NCBI RefSeq assembly: GCF_024699275.1
Contig: NZ_JAILPX010000134.1
Location: forward strand, 62,001 to 126,000
DNA length: 64,000 nucleotides
DNA from: Selenomonas sp.
Lineage (GTDB): Bacteria; Bacillota_C; Negativicutes; Selenomonadales; Selenomonadaceae
Reading direction: 5' to 3'
The notes beneath the pieces were generated by a model. It made no database searches. It worked only from the letters and a program-made list of their open reading frames with translations, and was not told where the DNA came from. Both the position numbers and the translations under genes were made by a program. Below, one piece after another: positions 48,870 to 57,739 of the stretch (its first letter is position 1; each line of letters starts with the position of its first letter).

Positions 48870-50378
48870 ATGGCACAGGCACTATTGGAAATGCGGCATA
48901 TCACCAAGGAATTCCCTGGGGTGCGGGCTTTGTCCAATGTGGACTTTACCCTGCATGCCGGTGAGATTCATTCGTTGATGGGGGAAAATGGCGCAGGTAA
49001 ATCCACCTTGGTAAAGGTGCTTACTGGTGTATATCCCCGGGACGGAGGAACGGTGTTCCTGAATGGCAAGGCCATCAATCCCAAAACACCGAAGGCTGCG
49101 CAGGATTGTGGGATCTCCACTGTTTATCAGGAAGTTAATCTCTGCTCAAATCTGACGGTGGCGGAGAACATCTTTATTGGCCGGGAACCGCGGAAGTTTG
49201 GGATGATTGACTGGAAGACCATCAATCAGCGCGCAGCAGAGTTATTGGCCAAGCTTGATGTGCATATTGATGTGACCAAGACTTTGGATAATTATTCCGT
49301 GGCATTGCAGCAGATGATTGCCATTGCCCGGGCTGTGGATGTGGATGCAAAGATATTGATTTTGGACGAGCCGACATCTTCCCTGAATGAAGAAGAAACT
49401 GCCCATCTCTTTAAGATTATGCGGCAACTGCAAAGTCAAGGATTAGGTATTATTTTTATCTCTCATTTTCTCGACCAAATCTATGAAATCTGCGATCATA
49501 TCACGGTCCTGCGCAATGGTGAACTGGTGGGTGCTTATGAAACGGCTAAACTTCCTCGCTTGGAACTCATTGCCAAGATGGTGGGGAAGGATCTCAATGA
49601 AGTCAAGGATATGGATCATTTGGCTGAGAAGAGCACAGCCAGCAGCGAAGTATTCCTGGAAGCGAAAGGCATTGGTGCTGTGGGCAAGCTCAACGAAGTG
49701 GATGTGACCATCCATAAGGGCGAGGTTATCGGCTTTGCCGGCCTTTTGGGGTCTGGCCGTACAGAAACGGCGGAACTCCTGTTTGGCATCAATGAGATCA
49801 ATAAGGGTTCTCTTTCCATCAACGGCAAGAAACTGCATTTGAAGAATCCCATGAAGGCCATGGAACAGAAAATCGGTTTCTGCCCGGAGGACCGTAAGCT
49901 GTCTGGTATCATTGGCGATTTGTCCGTGCGGGAAAACATCATTCTGGCCATGCAGGCCAAGGATGGGATTTTACGTCATATTCCCTATGAGGAACAGGTA
50001 AAGATTGCGGATGACTGCATTAAACTGTTGCGGATTAAGGTATCCAGTCGGGAACAGTTGGTGAAGAACCTCTCCGGCGGCAATCAGCAGAAGGTAATCA
50101 TTGCCCGTTGGCTGGCTACCCAACCGGATCTGCTGATTCTGGATGAGCCGACTCGTGGCATCGATGTGGGGACGAAAACAGAGATTCAGAAGATGGCGAT
50201 ATCCCTGGCTAAACAGAAGGGGATGGCCGTGGTGTTCATTTCGTCGGAGATGGATGAGATGGTACGTACTTGCACAAAACTGGTGGTTATGCGTGACCGC
50301 CGTAAAGTGGCAGAGCTTACGGATGGGGATATCAGTTCTGATGGTGTGATGAAAGCCATTGCAGGAGGTGCAGCCTGA
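48870..50378 (+). CDS. ytfR: sugar ABC transporter ATPase with two nucleotide-binding domains
   Basis: A 502-residue ATPase of the ribose/galactofuranose class. The first domain has Walker A GENGAGKSTLVKVL, Q-loop VYQEVNLCSNLTVAENIF and Walker B ILILDEPTSSLN; its signature motif is degenerate (NYSVALQQMIAIARAV). The second has AGLLGSGRTETAELLFG in place of Walker A, and an intact LSGGNQQKVIIARWLATQPDLLILDEPTRGIDVG. The degenerate second Walker A is normal for this family. AAGGAG lies 8 nt before ATG 48870. Its stop overlaps ytfT (TGATG). Confidence 0.93.
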   Translation: MAQALLEMRHITKEFPGVRALSNVDFTLHAGEIHSLMGENGAGKSTLVKVLTGVYPRDGGTVFLNGKAINPKTPKAAQDCGISTVYQEVNLCSNLTVAENIFIGREPRKFGMIDWKTINQRAAELLAKLDVHIDVTKTLDNYSVALQQMIAIARAVDVDAKILILDEPTSSLNEEETAHLFKIMRQLQSQGLGIIFISHFLDQIYEICDHITVLRNGELVGAYETAKLPRLELIAKMVGKDLNEVKDMDHLAEKSTASSEVFLEAKGIGAVGKLNEVDVTIHKGEVIGFAGLLGSGRTETAELLFGINEINKGSLSINGKKLHLKNPMKAMEQKIGFCPEDRKLSGIIGDLSVRENIILAMQAKDGILRHIPYEEQVKIADDCIKLLRIKVSSREQLVKNLSGGNQQKVIIARWLATQPDLLILDEPTRGIDVGTKTEIQKMAISLAKQKGMAVVFISSEMDEMVRTCTKLVVMRDRRKVAELTDGDISSDGVMKAIAGGAA

Positions 50379-51451
50379 TGGAAATGCTAAAAAAATTTAC
50401 GGGCAGTTCCTTATTTTTGCCCGTGGTGGCGCTGGCGGTGCTGCTGATTTTCAACACCTTGTTCGTGGACGGCTTCCTGACCATTCAAATGACCGAGGAT
50501 GGTCATTTATATGGCCGGCTGGTGGATATTCTCAATCGTTCCTGCTCCTTGATTATCCTGGCATTGGGTATGACCTTCGTCATTGCCACCAGTGGCATTG
50601 ATATTTCCGTAGGTGCCGTGGTGGCAATTTCAGCGGCCGTGGTTTGTACGATGATTGGCGGCCGGGGGGATGGCGTGGCGGAAATGCCCATGGCTTTGGC
50701 CGTATTGGCTGCGGTAGGTGTAGGCGTACTTTGCGGCATGTGGAATGGTCTGCTGGTGGCAAAATTCAAGATTCAGGCAGTTGTAGCCACCTTGATTTTG
50801 ATGACTGCAGGCCGCGGCATAGCTCAGCTCATGACGGAAGGGCAGATCATTACGGTGTATTATAAGCCCTTTGAGTATATTGCCGGCTTTTTGCCCAATA
50901 TGCCTTTGCCGACGAATATCTTCATCGCGTTGGCCATGGTTTTGCTGGTGACCATTTTGATGAAAAAGACCAGTATCGGCCTCTTCGTGCAGTCGGTGGG
51001 AATCAATCCTACGGCGGCGCGGTATGCGGGCATCAATGTCACTATGGTAATCTTTTTGGTCTATGCTTTTTCGGGGCTTTGTGCCGGTGTTTCCGGCCTT
51101 ATCGAAAGTTCCCTTATTCGGGCCGCTGATGCCAATAACGCTGGTCTGAATATGGAAATGGATGCCATTTTAGCCGTGGCTTTGGGGGGCACCTTGCTAT
51201 CCGGCGGCAAATTTTATGTGGGTGGTTCTGTCATCGGTGCCATTACCATCCAGACACTGACCACTACCATGTATGCGTTGGGGGTTTCGGCTGATCAGCT
51301 GCCGGTGGTCAAGGCCGCGGCCGTTATCATCATTTGTCTGATTCAGTCCAAGAAGGCACAGGAAATGTTTGATAAGTGGAAGGCATCTCGGCATTCTGCA
51401 CAGAAAAATGACAACAAGGCAATTCTTGGAAAGGCGGTGAAGCAATTATGA
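50378..51451 (+). CDS. ytfT: sugar ABC transporter permease 1
   Basis: A 357-residue permease of the BPD_transp_2 (RbsC) family with about nine segments. LIILALGMTFVIATSGIDISVGAVVAISAAV is the family core, and MTEGQIITVYYKPFEYIAGFLP, IKTSIGLFVQ-like TSIGLFVQSVGINPTAARYAGINV and GMEMDAI-type NMEMDAILAVALGGTLLSGGKFYVGGSV follow. The long MTEDGHLYGRLVDILNRS loop near the N-terminus matches YtfT. It overlaps ytfR upstream and yjfF downstream, so the subunits are translationally coupled. Confidence 0.9.
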   Translation: MEMLKKFTGSSLFLPVVALAVLLIFNTLFVDGFLTIQMTEDGHLYGRLVDILNRSCSLIILALGMTFVIATSGIDISVGAVVAISAAVVCTMIGGRGDGVAEMPMALAVLAAVGVGVLCGMWNGLLVAKFKIQAVVATLILMTAGRGIAQLMTEGQIITVYYKPFEYIAGFLPNMPLPTNIFIALAMVLLVTILMKKTSIGLFVQSVGINPTAARYAGINVTMVIFLVYAFSGLCAGVSGLIESSLIRAADANNAGLNMEMDAILAVALGGTLLSGGKFYVGGSVIGAITIQTLTTTMYALGVSADQLPVVKAAAVIIICLIQSKKAQEMFDKWKASRHSAQKNDNKAILGKAVKQL

Positions 51452-52488
51452 CCAGTAAACTGAACCAGATGATTGCTTCTAAGTATTTCTCCTTTTTTGT
51501 AACCTTGGCTCTCTTTGCTATTCTCTATGGGGCAGGCATGGCTATATATAAAGGTTTTATGCGTCCCCAGGTATTTTTGAACCTCTTTATCGATAATGCA
51601 GCATTGATTATTGTCACCATTGGTATTACCTTTACGTTGATCATTGCCGGCATTGATTTGTCTGTAGGAGCAGTACTAGCACTGGTCTGCATGGTATTAG
51701 CCTGGTTGCTGGCCAATACAGGTATTCCTTTAGGACTGGCTGTATTGCTGGTATTGGTCATGGGGACGGTGTTTGGGGCTGTGCAAGGCTATATCATCAC
51801 CAAGTTTGATTTGCAGCCCTTCATCATTACCTTGGCCGGGATGTTCTTTTGCCGTGGTTTGACGGCCGTTATTTCTCAGGATACCATTCAGATTGTCAAT
51901 CCGGACTGGGTGTCTTTAGCAAGCTATCGTATCGATTTGGGCTTTGGTTTTGTATCCATTGGTGCAGTGGTGGCGTTGGTCATGATTGCTATTGCTGCAA
52001 TCGTACTGGGCTTTACGAAATTTGGCCGGGCCGTTTTTGCTATTGGCGGCAGCGAATCTTCAGCAGCCCTTATGGGCCTGCCGGTGTTCCGTACCAAGGT
52101 TATGGTCTATGCCATTTCCGGGTTCTGTGCTTCAATGGGCGGTCTGGCCTATAGCTTGATCATGTTGACTGGTTATAACCTGCATGGTCTGGGAATGAAA
52201 ATGGATGCCATTGCCTCTTCGGTAATTGGTGGTACGCTGCTGACTGGCGGTGTTGGCTTTATTCCCGGGGCCCTTATCGGTGTGCTGATTCAAGGGGTAA
52301 TCCTTACCTTTATCAGCTTCCAGGGAACGCTGTCTGCCTGGTGGACGAAGATTGTGGTAGGCGCGCTTCTCTGCGTATTTATCATCATGCAGGCCTTTAT
52401 TACGGAGCAAAAGAGCCGGTTGTCTTCCAAGAGCTCCATGGAGGATAACAATAATAATCCGCCGCAGGCGGCGACGGCAGCGCAATAA
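51448..52488 (+). CDS. yjfF: sugar ABC transporter permease 2
   Basis: A 346-residue second permease of the same family. LIIVTIGITFTLIIAGIDLSVGAVLALVCMV, TKFDLQPFIITLAGMFFCRGLTAVISQDTI and GRAVFAIGGSESSAALMGLPVFRTKVMVYAISGFCASMGGL match YjfF. It forms a heterodimer with the first permease. Start ATG overlaps the ytfT stop (ATGA). The C-terminus is a hydrophilic Asn/Gln-rich tail. It is the last gene before a large terminator. Confidence 0.9.
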   Translation: MTSKLNQMIASKYFSFFVTLALFAILYGAGMAIYKGFMRPQVFLNLFIDNAALIIVTIGITFTLIIAGIDLSVGAVLALVCMVLAWLLANTGIPLGLAVLLVLVMGTVFGAVQGYIITKFDLQPFIITLAGMFFCRGLTAVISQDTIQIVNPDWVSLASYRIDLGFGFVSIGAVVALVMIAIAAIVLGFTKFGRAVFAIGGSESSAALMGLPVFRTKVMVYAISGFCASMGGLAYSLIMLTGYNLHGLGMKMDAIASSVIGGTLLTGGVGFIPGALIGVLIQGVILTFISFQGTLSAWWTKIVVGALLCVFIIMQAFITEQKSRLSSKSSMEDNNNNPPQAATAAQ

Positions 52489-52524
52489 AAAAGCCTTCCC
52501 GGAGGAAGACAATATAAGGGTAGC

Positions 52525-52587
52525 AAAAGGTCTTATCGCAATAACAGGACAGAAAAATTTTTTCTGCCCTGGCGGTAAGACCTTTTT
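52525..52587. terminator. nested terminator between yjfF and crcB
   Basis: An outer stem AAAAGGTCTTA / TAAGACCTTTTT encloses an inner CAGAAAAA / TTTTTCTG stem. A and T flanks make it usable on both strands. Confidence 0.8.
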
Positions 52588-52625
52588 GTTTGGCTGTCTG
52601 CTGGACAATATGCATGGGGCCGCTC

Positions 52626-53015
52626 TTATTGTTGGGTAATTGTGGACAGGTATAAGCCGATGCTTGCGGCAGCTAATCCGAGTGCTACATTGGCGGCTAT
52701 ATTCGCAAGGGCTAATAGGAGACTATCATTGCGGAGCAGTGTCAGGGTTTCCATACTGAAGGAGGAGAAGGTGGTGAAGCCGCCTAGAAAACCGACCGTC
52801 AGGAGCAGGCGCAGGGGTTCGGAGAGCAGGTTGTGGGCTTTGGACATGGTCAGCAGGACACCCATAATCAGAGCCATGAGGAAACTGCCTAAGGTGTTGA
52901 CGAACAATGTGCCGAAGGGAAACATCATACCAAATCTTGCACCGATGGCTGTGGTGGCCAAATAACGGCAGACTGCACCCAGACCGCCGCCGAGGAAAAC
53001 GTAGAGATATTGCAT
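52626..53015 (-). CDS. crcB: fluoride channel/exporter CrcB (Fluc)
   Basis: A 129-residue protein with four membrane segments. GGGLGAVCRYLATTAIG, PFGTLFVNTLGSFLMALIMG and VGFLGGFTTFSSFSMETLTLL are the Fluc core, including the Asn and the Phe-box residues. It is a dimeric fluoride channel that protects from fluoride. Only one copy is present, so it must form homodimers. I looked for a fluoride riboswitch in the leader (53016-53140) and did not find its core. AAAGGAG lies 8 nt before the ATG. Confidence 0.93.
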   Translation of the reverse strand: MQYLYVFLGGGLGAVCRYLATTAIGARFGMMFPFGTLFVNTLGSFLMALIMGVLLTMSKAHNLLSEPLRLLLTVGFLGGFTTFSSFSMETLTLLRNDSLLLALANIAANVALGLAAASIGLYLSTITQQ

Positions 53016-53128
53016 ACGGAGGACTCCTTTGTAGTTCAGTGTTTAGGACTTCATGTTACCATGCGGGCATAATACTGGCAAGGGGCGGCAAGTCATAAGA
53101 TGAATACAGAATACTTCTATCAAAACTA

Positions 53129-53157
53129 TCTACATTACAGGTGTAAAGTTGTATACT
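53129..53157 (+). promoter_or_regulatory. promoter of the 80-residue protein gene
   Basis: TCTACA (53129-53134) and TATACT (53152-53157) spaced by 17 nt, about 40 nt before ATG 53197. Confidence 0.5.
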
Positions 53158-53196
53158 AACTTTGGGTTATGGATAGGAAAGAAAGGATGGTTCTGT

Positions 53197-53439
53197 ATGA
53201 AAAAGTATTTGGGAATGTTAGCAGGCATTATGGTTTGGTTCGCTTTGCTCTATTTACAAGGCACACCATCCATCACCGAGGAGATTGCCGAGGAAGCAGT
53301 AGTAGCGGCTCACCCGGATGCGGCTTTTTGTGAGGTGCAGCGTCAGGGTGATGAATTCCAGGTGGCTTATATGACCGTTGATTTGCAGCAGGGGAAGGTT
53401 TTGCTGGCCCAGGATGGTCATATTGTCCATGTGCAGTGA
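53197..53439 (+). CDS. small membrane-anchored or secreted protein
   Basis: An 80-residue protein that starts MKKYLGMLAGIMVWFALLYLQGTP, a membrane anchor or uncleaved signal, followed by a small outside domain with EEAVVAAHPDAAFCEVQRQGDEFQVAYMTVDLQQGKVLLAQDG. It has one cysteine and a short beta-strand pattern (like a PepSY or similar mini-domain), but no family can be assigned. The in-frame ATG at 53149 lacks an SD, while AAAGGATGG lies 6 nt before 53197. It may be co-transcribed with the next secreted protein, 121 nt downstream. Confidence 0.55.
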   Translation: MKKYLGMLAGIMVWFALLYLQGTPSITEEIAEEAVVAAHPDAAFCEVQRQGDEFQVAYMTVDLQQGKVLLAQDGHIVHVQ

Positions 53440-53560
53440 GAGGCCTCAACTGCAGTTTGAATTGAGGGGAAAGCAGGAACAGGATTTTGGCTTTTGCATG
53501 GCGAATAACGAAGCAGGTTTTTCATCGTAACCGAATTTCTTTATGTTTGGAGGGATACTT

Positions 53561-54781
53561 ATGAAAAAGATGCTTTGTTTTTCCCTGCTGGCAGGTGTAT
53601 TGTCCTGTTTATGGATATTTTCGGGCGGGGCCAGTGCCGCTCCCCGGTCCATTGGCGGTTTTTCCAAGCAGATATATCAGTCCAGTGATTTGGATAGGGA
53701 TGCTCGGGGAGAGTATGAACTATTGGCCATGAAATGGGCGGGGTTGGTGGTGAATGAGGAAATTCGCCGGGATTATCCGCTGCTGAGCAAGGCCTTGATG
53801 GAATTCAATCGCGGCGAACAACAGCGTATCCGGAAAGTCCGCTGGGAGCTGAACAGGGATGCGGCGGACTTTCGTCGGGAAAATCCGCTGGATTACCATC
53901 CCTTTGGCTGTGGTTTTGATGTACAGGTCTGCAGAGCGGATACGCTGGTATTCAGTTTTCTGCAAAAGAATTATACCAACGGCAGTGGTGCCCATGGGCT
54001 GTATGATTGGCAAGGGGTGAATTACAATACGCTTACCGGTACAAAGATTTCCCTGTCGTCGGTGATTACGGACGAAAATGCCTTGGTGGAAGCAATCTGT
54101 CAGCGGCTGCGCCAGGGGTATCCGCAAAGCCAGTTTGACAATCTGGAGGAAACCATCAAGGCCTGTATCGCGGAAGATAAACTCAATTGGAGCTTAGATC
54201 CGCGCGGTGTGACCTTTTATTTCAATCCCTATGAGATTGCATCCTATGCGGAAGGGTTATTGACGGCTACGATTCTTTTTGCGGAGCGGCCGGACCTTTT
54301 CACGGGGTATTACAGTCAGACCGCTAAGACCTATGCCCAACCTTTTGATGCGGCTTATGCCTTGATTACATCGCTGAAAGATGATGAACGGCGTGATGTA
54401 ATTGCTGTGGAAGGTGGGGCTGAGACGGTACGCGTGACGGTCAATGGCATGACGAAGGCTGTGGCTGGTCAGCTTACGGATTTGCAGCCTGTTTTGGTGC
54501 ATATGGAAGATGGACGCAACTATCTTTATATTGACGGTCAAAGCCCGGATTCATCTCGGCAGACCATGGTGATACAATTAGGACGAAACACAATTCGCTG
54601 CATCGATACCTTGCCCTTTTCCTTCCGTCATACGGAGGCGGTATCACCGGCGGTAATAGAGTCGTGGCAGTTCCTGACCAATCCTGAAGGATTTTATTTT
54701 GACCGTTCGGGAAGTTTTACTTCTACGACCCAGACCGATATCTGTGCGATTGGAGAAAAAGGCGAATTGACCTTTGGCTGA
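53561..54781 (+). CDS. secreted DUF3298/RsiV-like protein
   Basis: A 406-residue secreted protein with a signal peptide (MKKMLCFSLLAGVLSCLWIFSGGASA-AP). The middle part (about 95-250) has YTNGSGAHGLYDWQGVNYNTLTGTKISLSSVITDENAL and FYFNPYEIASYAEGLLTATILF, the C-terminal domain (DUF3298, seen in RsiV anti-sigma factors and lysozyme-binding proteins). The last 130 residues are strand-rich and unassigned. Unlike RsiV there is no N-terminal cytoplasmic anti-sigma part, and no sigma gene is nearby. GGAGGG precedes ATG 53561. Confidence 0.75.
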   Translation: MKKMLCFSLLAGVLSCLWIFSGGASAAPRSIGGFSKQIYQSSDLDRDARGEYELLAMKWAGLVVNEEIRRDYPLLSKALMEFNRGEQQRIRKVRWELNRDAADFRRENPLDYHPFGCGFDVQVCRADTLVFSFLQKNYTNGSGAHGLYDWQGVNYNTLTGTKISLSSVITDENALVEAICQRLRQGYPQSQFDNLEETIKACIAEDKLNWSLDPRGVTFYFNPYEIASYAEGLLTATILFAERPDLFTGYYSQTAKTYAQPFDAAYALITSLKDDERRDVIAVEGGAETVRVTVNGMTKAVAGQLTDLQPVLVHMEDGRNYLYIDGQSPDSSRQTMVIQLGRNTIRCIDTLPFSFRHTEAVSPAVIESWQFLTNPEGFYFDRSGSFTSTTQTDICAIGEKGELTFG

Positions 54782-54829
54782 AAAAAAGGGGAACTTTGTG
54801 GCTGGGACCACAAAATTCCCCTTTTTTCG
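54781..54829. terminator. bidirectional terminator
   Basis: AAAAAAGGGGAACTTTGTGG and CCACAAAATTCCCCTTTTTT form a stem of about 20 bp with one mismatch pair, serving the convergent genes on both sides. Confidence 0.92.
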
Positions 54830-54836
54830 TTATCGG

Positions 54837-55112
54837 TTAAATCCACATGTGCCGCAGGCAGAGGGCAATGAAACAGACGATGGACACACCAAAGGTAAAG
54901 TATTCCACACATTTTACCGGATAGGCATAATGCAGGGGAATATCCAATACTCGGGGCACATTACTGGCCAGCAGGGAAGAAGCAATGGATACATAGAGCA
55001 GTACATTGATAATGGGCATGGTCAAATGGGTAGAAAAAGCCCGAATCAGCAGATATACAGCAAAGGCAATGAAAAAGTAGGCAATTTTGTCTCCATGTCG
55101 TTTCATGTTCAT
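54837..55112 (-). CDS. small membrane protein of unknown function
   Basis: A 91-residue protein with three membrane segments (about 10-28, 33-49, 68-88): IAYFFIAFAVYLLIRAFS, MPIINVLLYVSIASSLLAS and CVEYFTFGVSIVCFIALCL. No family is recognised and no catalytic residue stands out. AAGGAAGTG lies before ATG 55112 and a shared terminator closes it. Likely monocistronic. Confidence 0.6.
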   Translation of the reverse strand: MNMKRHGDKIAYFFIAFAVYLLIRAFSTHLTMPIINVLLYVSIASSLLASNVPRVLDIPLHYAYPVKCVEYFTFGVSIVCFIALCLRHMWI

Positions 55113-55273
55113 TGGATCACTTCCTTGTTATTGGGCGCGTTATCGTATAGGTTATCATTATAGGCTAATATTCGCTTTGCACTGGGATTTTTCCTGCTTG
55201 GGTGCAGGATTTTTGGTCTATACCCGCGAAGCTGTCTATGAAACGGAATTCATATTGAGATTACATTTTTCTG

Positions 55274-55301
55274 TTGAAAAAAGTAAAATTTATGCTACAA
55301 T
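55274..55301 (+). promoter_or_regulatory. promoter of the DAACS symporter gene
   Basis: TTGAAA (55274-55279) and TACAAT (55296-55301) spaced by 16 nt, about 55 nt before ATG 55356. Confidence 0.6.
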
Positions 55302-55355
55302 GTAAAGCATATTAATTTACTAGGTTTTATGTTTTACAAGAAAGAGGGAATCCTT

Positions 55356-56657
55356 ATGGCAGATGAGAATACGACTGTGGCTAAAGCTCGGCAGGAAGCT
55401 CTGCGCGCGCATAATCCGCAAGCCAGCCGCAAGCAGCTTTTTTTGTGGTTTGGGGCATTGATTGCAGGGGGCTTTTTGGGCTTTCTGGGGATTGCTCCCT
55501 TGAATGAACTGCTTAATTTTATTGCAACGGTTTTTACTCGTTTGTTTCAATTCATTGCGGTGCCGACCATCGCTTTGGCGGTGGTTACCACCTTGGCTGC
55601 TTTGGGCGGGCAGCGGGAAACGGGGCGTATTTTTGCCCATGCGGTAAGCTATACCTTCCTTACCACTTTAGCAGCTGCTGCAGTGGGGCTGGGACTGTAT
55701 ATTCTCATTGCACCGGGGAATCTGCCTGCCGATATCGTGGGGGCAGGAGCTTCTGCTGTGCCCTTGGACAAAGTGGGGAAGCTCACGTATTATGATCATA
55801 TTCTTTCGGTTATCCCCAACAATGTATTGCAGCCCTTTCTGACAGGCAATGTGCTTTCGGTGATGTTGATTGCGGCGGCCGTTGGTTTAGGTTTGGCTTT
55901 TATGCCTAAAACGGAAAACCGGGAAGTGTTGTTGAAGGGGTTGCGTGGATTACAAGAACTGCTTTTTACGCTGATTCGGGCAATCCTTTGGGCCTTGCCT
56001 TTGGGGATTCTGGCCTTTGCAGGACAGCTTTCCGCGCAAATCGAGGCCGGGGTAATCGTCGGTGCCCTCAGCCAGTATGTAGCTGTGGTAATCGGGGGAA
56101 ATATTATTCAGATGTTGATTGTCCTGCCGTTGTTTCTGCTGCTTAGAGGTCTTAATCCTCTGCAGGTATTCCGCAAGATGTCTCCTGCTATTGCGGTGGC
56201 ACTGTTCACGAAAAGTTCTGCGGGTACCTTGCCGGTGACCTTGGCAACGGCTGAGCAGAATCTCAAAGTGAATCCCAAGGTTTCTCGTTTTGTCCTGCCG
56301 ATTTGCACTACCATCAATATGAATGGCTGCGCGGCCTTTATCCTGGTAACGTCCTTGTTTGTTATGCAGAATGCAGGCTTTGAGCTGGGACTGGGTACCA
56401 TGATTGCCTGGCTGTTTATTGCGGTGCTGGCGGCTATTGGGAATGCAGGTGTGCCGATGGGCTGCTATTTTCTCACCTTGTCGCTGATGAGTTCTCTGGG
56501 AGCACCTATTGGTTTGATGGGCGTGATTCTGCCAATCTATACGATTATCGATATGATTGAAACAGCAGAAAATGTCTGGTCGGATGCTAGTGTTTGTGCA
56601 ATGACCGATCATGATTTGGCGGGGAAATTGGAACCCCAGCCGGTGGTTCAGTCTTAA
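55356..56657 (+). CDS. DAACS family amino acid/dicarboxylate:cation symporter
   Basis: A 433-residue symporter of the GltP/SstT family, with about eight helices and two hairpin loops. The serine-rich hairpin 1 region (FTKSSAGTLPVTLATAEQNLKV), the NMNGC motif (CTTINMNGCAAFILVTSLFVMQ) and the substrate-binding TM8 segment (PIYTIIDMIETAENVWSDASVC) are visible. The unusual NMNGC/SSAGTLP combination suggests serine/threonine or acidic amino acids. The substrate remains open. AGAGGG lies 7 nt before ATG 55356. apbE follows 14 nt downstream. Confidence 0.9.
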   Translation: MADENTTVAKARQEALRAHNPQASRKQLFLWFGALIAGGFLGFLGIAPLNELLNFIATVFTRLFQFIAVPTIALAVVTTLAALGGQRETGRIFAHAVSYTFLTTLAAAAVGLGLYILIAPGNLPADIVGAGASAVPLDKVGKLTYYDHILSVIPNNVLQPFLTGNVLSVMLIAAAVGLGLAFMPKTENREVLLKGLRGLQELLFTLIRAILWALPLGILAFAGQLSAQIEAGVIVGALSQYVAVVIGGNIIQMLIVLPLFLLLRGLNPLQVFRKMSPAIAVALFTKSSAGTLPVTLATAEQNLKVNPKVSRFVLPICTTINMNGCAAFILVTSLFVMQNAGFELGLGTMIAWLFIAVLAAIGNAGVPMGCYFLTLSLMSSLGAPIGLMGVILPIYTIIDMIETAENVWSDASVCAMTDHDLAGKLEPQPVVQS

Positions 56658-56671
56658 GAAGAGGAAGAATG

Positions 56672-57739
56672 ATGCTGAAGAAATCCCAAGTCTATAGTTG
56701 TTTGCTGCTGGCAATCCTATGCCTATGTGCGGGGTGTGGACAGCCACAGCCCGTGCAGAAAAGTGCAATTGTCATGGATACTGCAGTTACCCTTACGGCC
56801 AGCGGTGATGAAGCCAAGGCAGCTATCGATGAAAGCCTGGTTCGCCTGCAGAATCTGGATAATATGGTCAACCCTCAAACACCGGATAGTGATGTAAATA
56901 AGCTGGCCCGCCTGGCGGGTACGGGCAAGTGGGTCAGCCTGCAGCCTGAGGTCTATAAGATGCTGGCCACTGCACAGGATTATGCCCGGAAGACCAACGG
57001 TGCTTTTGACGTTACGGCCAAGCCCTTGGTGGATTTGTGGGGAATCGGTACAGATCATGCTAAAGTGCCTTCTCCGGTTGAATTGGCGAAGGCACAGAAA
57101 CTGGTGGGTTGGCAGAAGCTGGAACTGGACGCAGATACCCATAGTGCCCGTCTCTTGCAAGAGGGGATGGGCGTGGATTTAGGCGGCATTGCCAAAGGTT
57201 TGGCTGTTGATGAAGTGCGCAGGATTTATGCCAAATACGGCATTCAGGATGGCTTGATCAATTTAGGGGGCAGCTCTCTGTATGCGTTGGGACATAATAA
57301 AGAAGGCCAGGTCTGGCGTATAGGCCTGCGCCATCCCCGTAAGGAGGATGCACAGGAAAAGATGGCGCTTATGCCATTGGAAAATGCGGCTCTTTCCACT
57401 TCGGGCGATTATGAGCGCTTCTTTGAGGCAAATGGTTTGCGTTACCATCATATTATTGATCCGCGCACAGGAAGGCCGGCCCAATCGGGAGCGGTAAGTG
57501 TTACCATCGTGGCTGCGGATACCGTACCTGATGGGGGGTTGATGACGGATCTTTTGACTACGGCTGTGTTTGTGATGGGACCGGAGCAGGGGGCGCGTTT
57601 TATCCGCAGTCAGCAGGGAATAGAAGGGGCGATTATTGATGGTCGCTACCATTTGTGGACTACCGGGGATATGGCGAAGCATTTGGAAGACGTGTCTCAG
57701 GATTTTCAATTTTGGCAGGAAAGCGGTGAGAATTCATGA
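56672..57739 (+). CDS. apbE: FAD:protein FMN transferase lipoprotein
   Basis: A 355-residue lipoprotein (lipobox LCAGC at about residue 18-22) of the ApbE family. MDTAVTLTASG, NGAFDVTAKPLVDLWGIG, GVDLGGIAKGLAVDEV, GLINLGGSSLYALG and HHIIDPRTGRPAQSGAVSVTIVA are the FAD- and Mg2+-binding blocks. It acts outside the membrane and attaches FMN to a Thr of client proteins such as RnfG/NqrC or flavin-based reductases, none of which lies in the window. GAGGA lies 6 nt before ATG 56672. Its stop overlaps larE. Confidence 0.94.
   Translation: MLKKSQVYSCLLLAILCLCAGCGQPQPVQKSAIVMDTAVTLTASGDEAKAAIDESLVRLQNLDNMVNPQTPDSDVNKLARLAGTGKWVSLQPEVYKMLATAQDYARKTNGAFDVTAKPLVDLWGIGTDHAKVPSPVELAKAQKLVGWQKLELDADTHSARLLQEGMGVDLGGIAKGLAVDEVRRIYAKYGIQDGLINLGGSSLYALGHNKEGQVWRIGLRHPRKEDAQEKMALMPLENAALSTSGDYERFFEANGLRYHHIIDPRTGRPAQSGAVSVTIVAADTVPDGGLMTDLLTTAVFVMGPEQGARFIRSQQGIEGAIIDGRYHLWTTGDMAKHLEDVSQDFQFWQESGENS

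Noticed and set aside
53016..53140. Possible fluoride riboswitch before crcB
   Set aside because: The leader lacks the GGNGAUGG core and the matching pseudoknot sequence, despite crcB being a common target.
55950..56768. 272-codon open frame on the minus strand
   Set aside because: Antisense to the DAACS symporter and the start of apbE, with no SD or motif.
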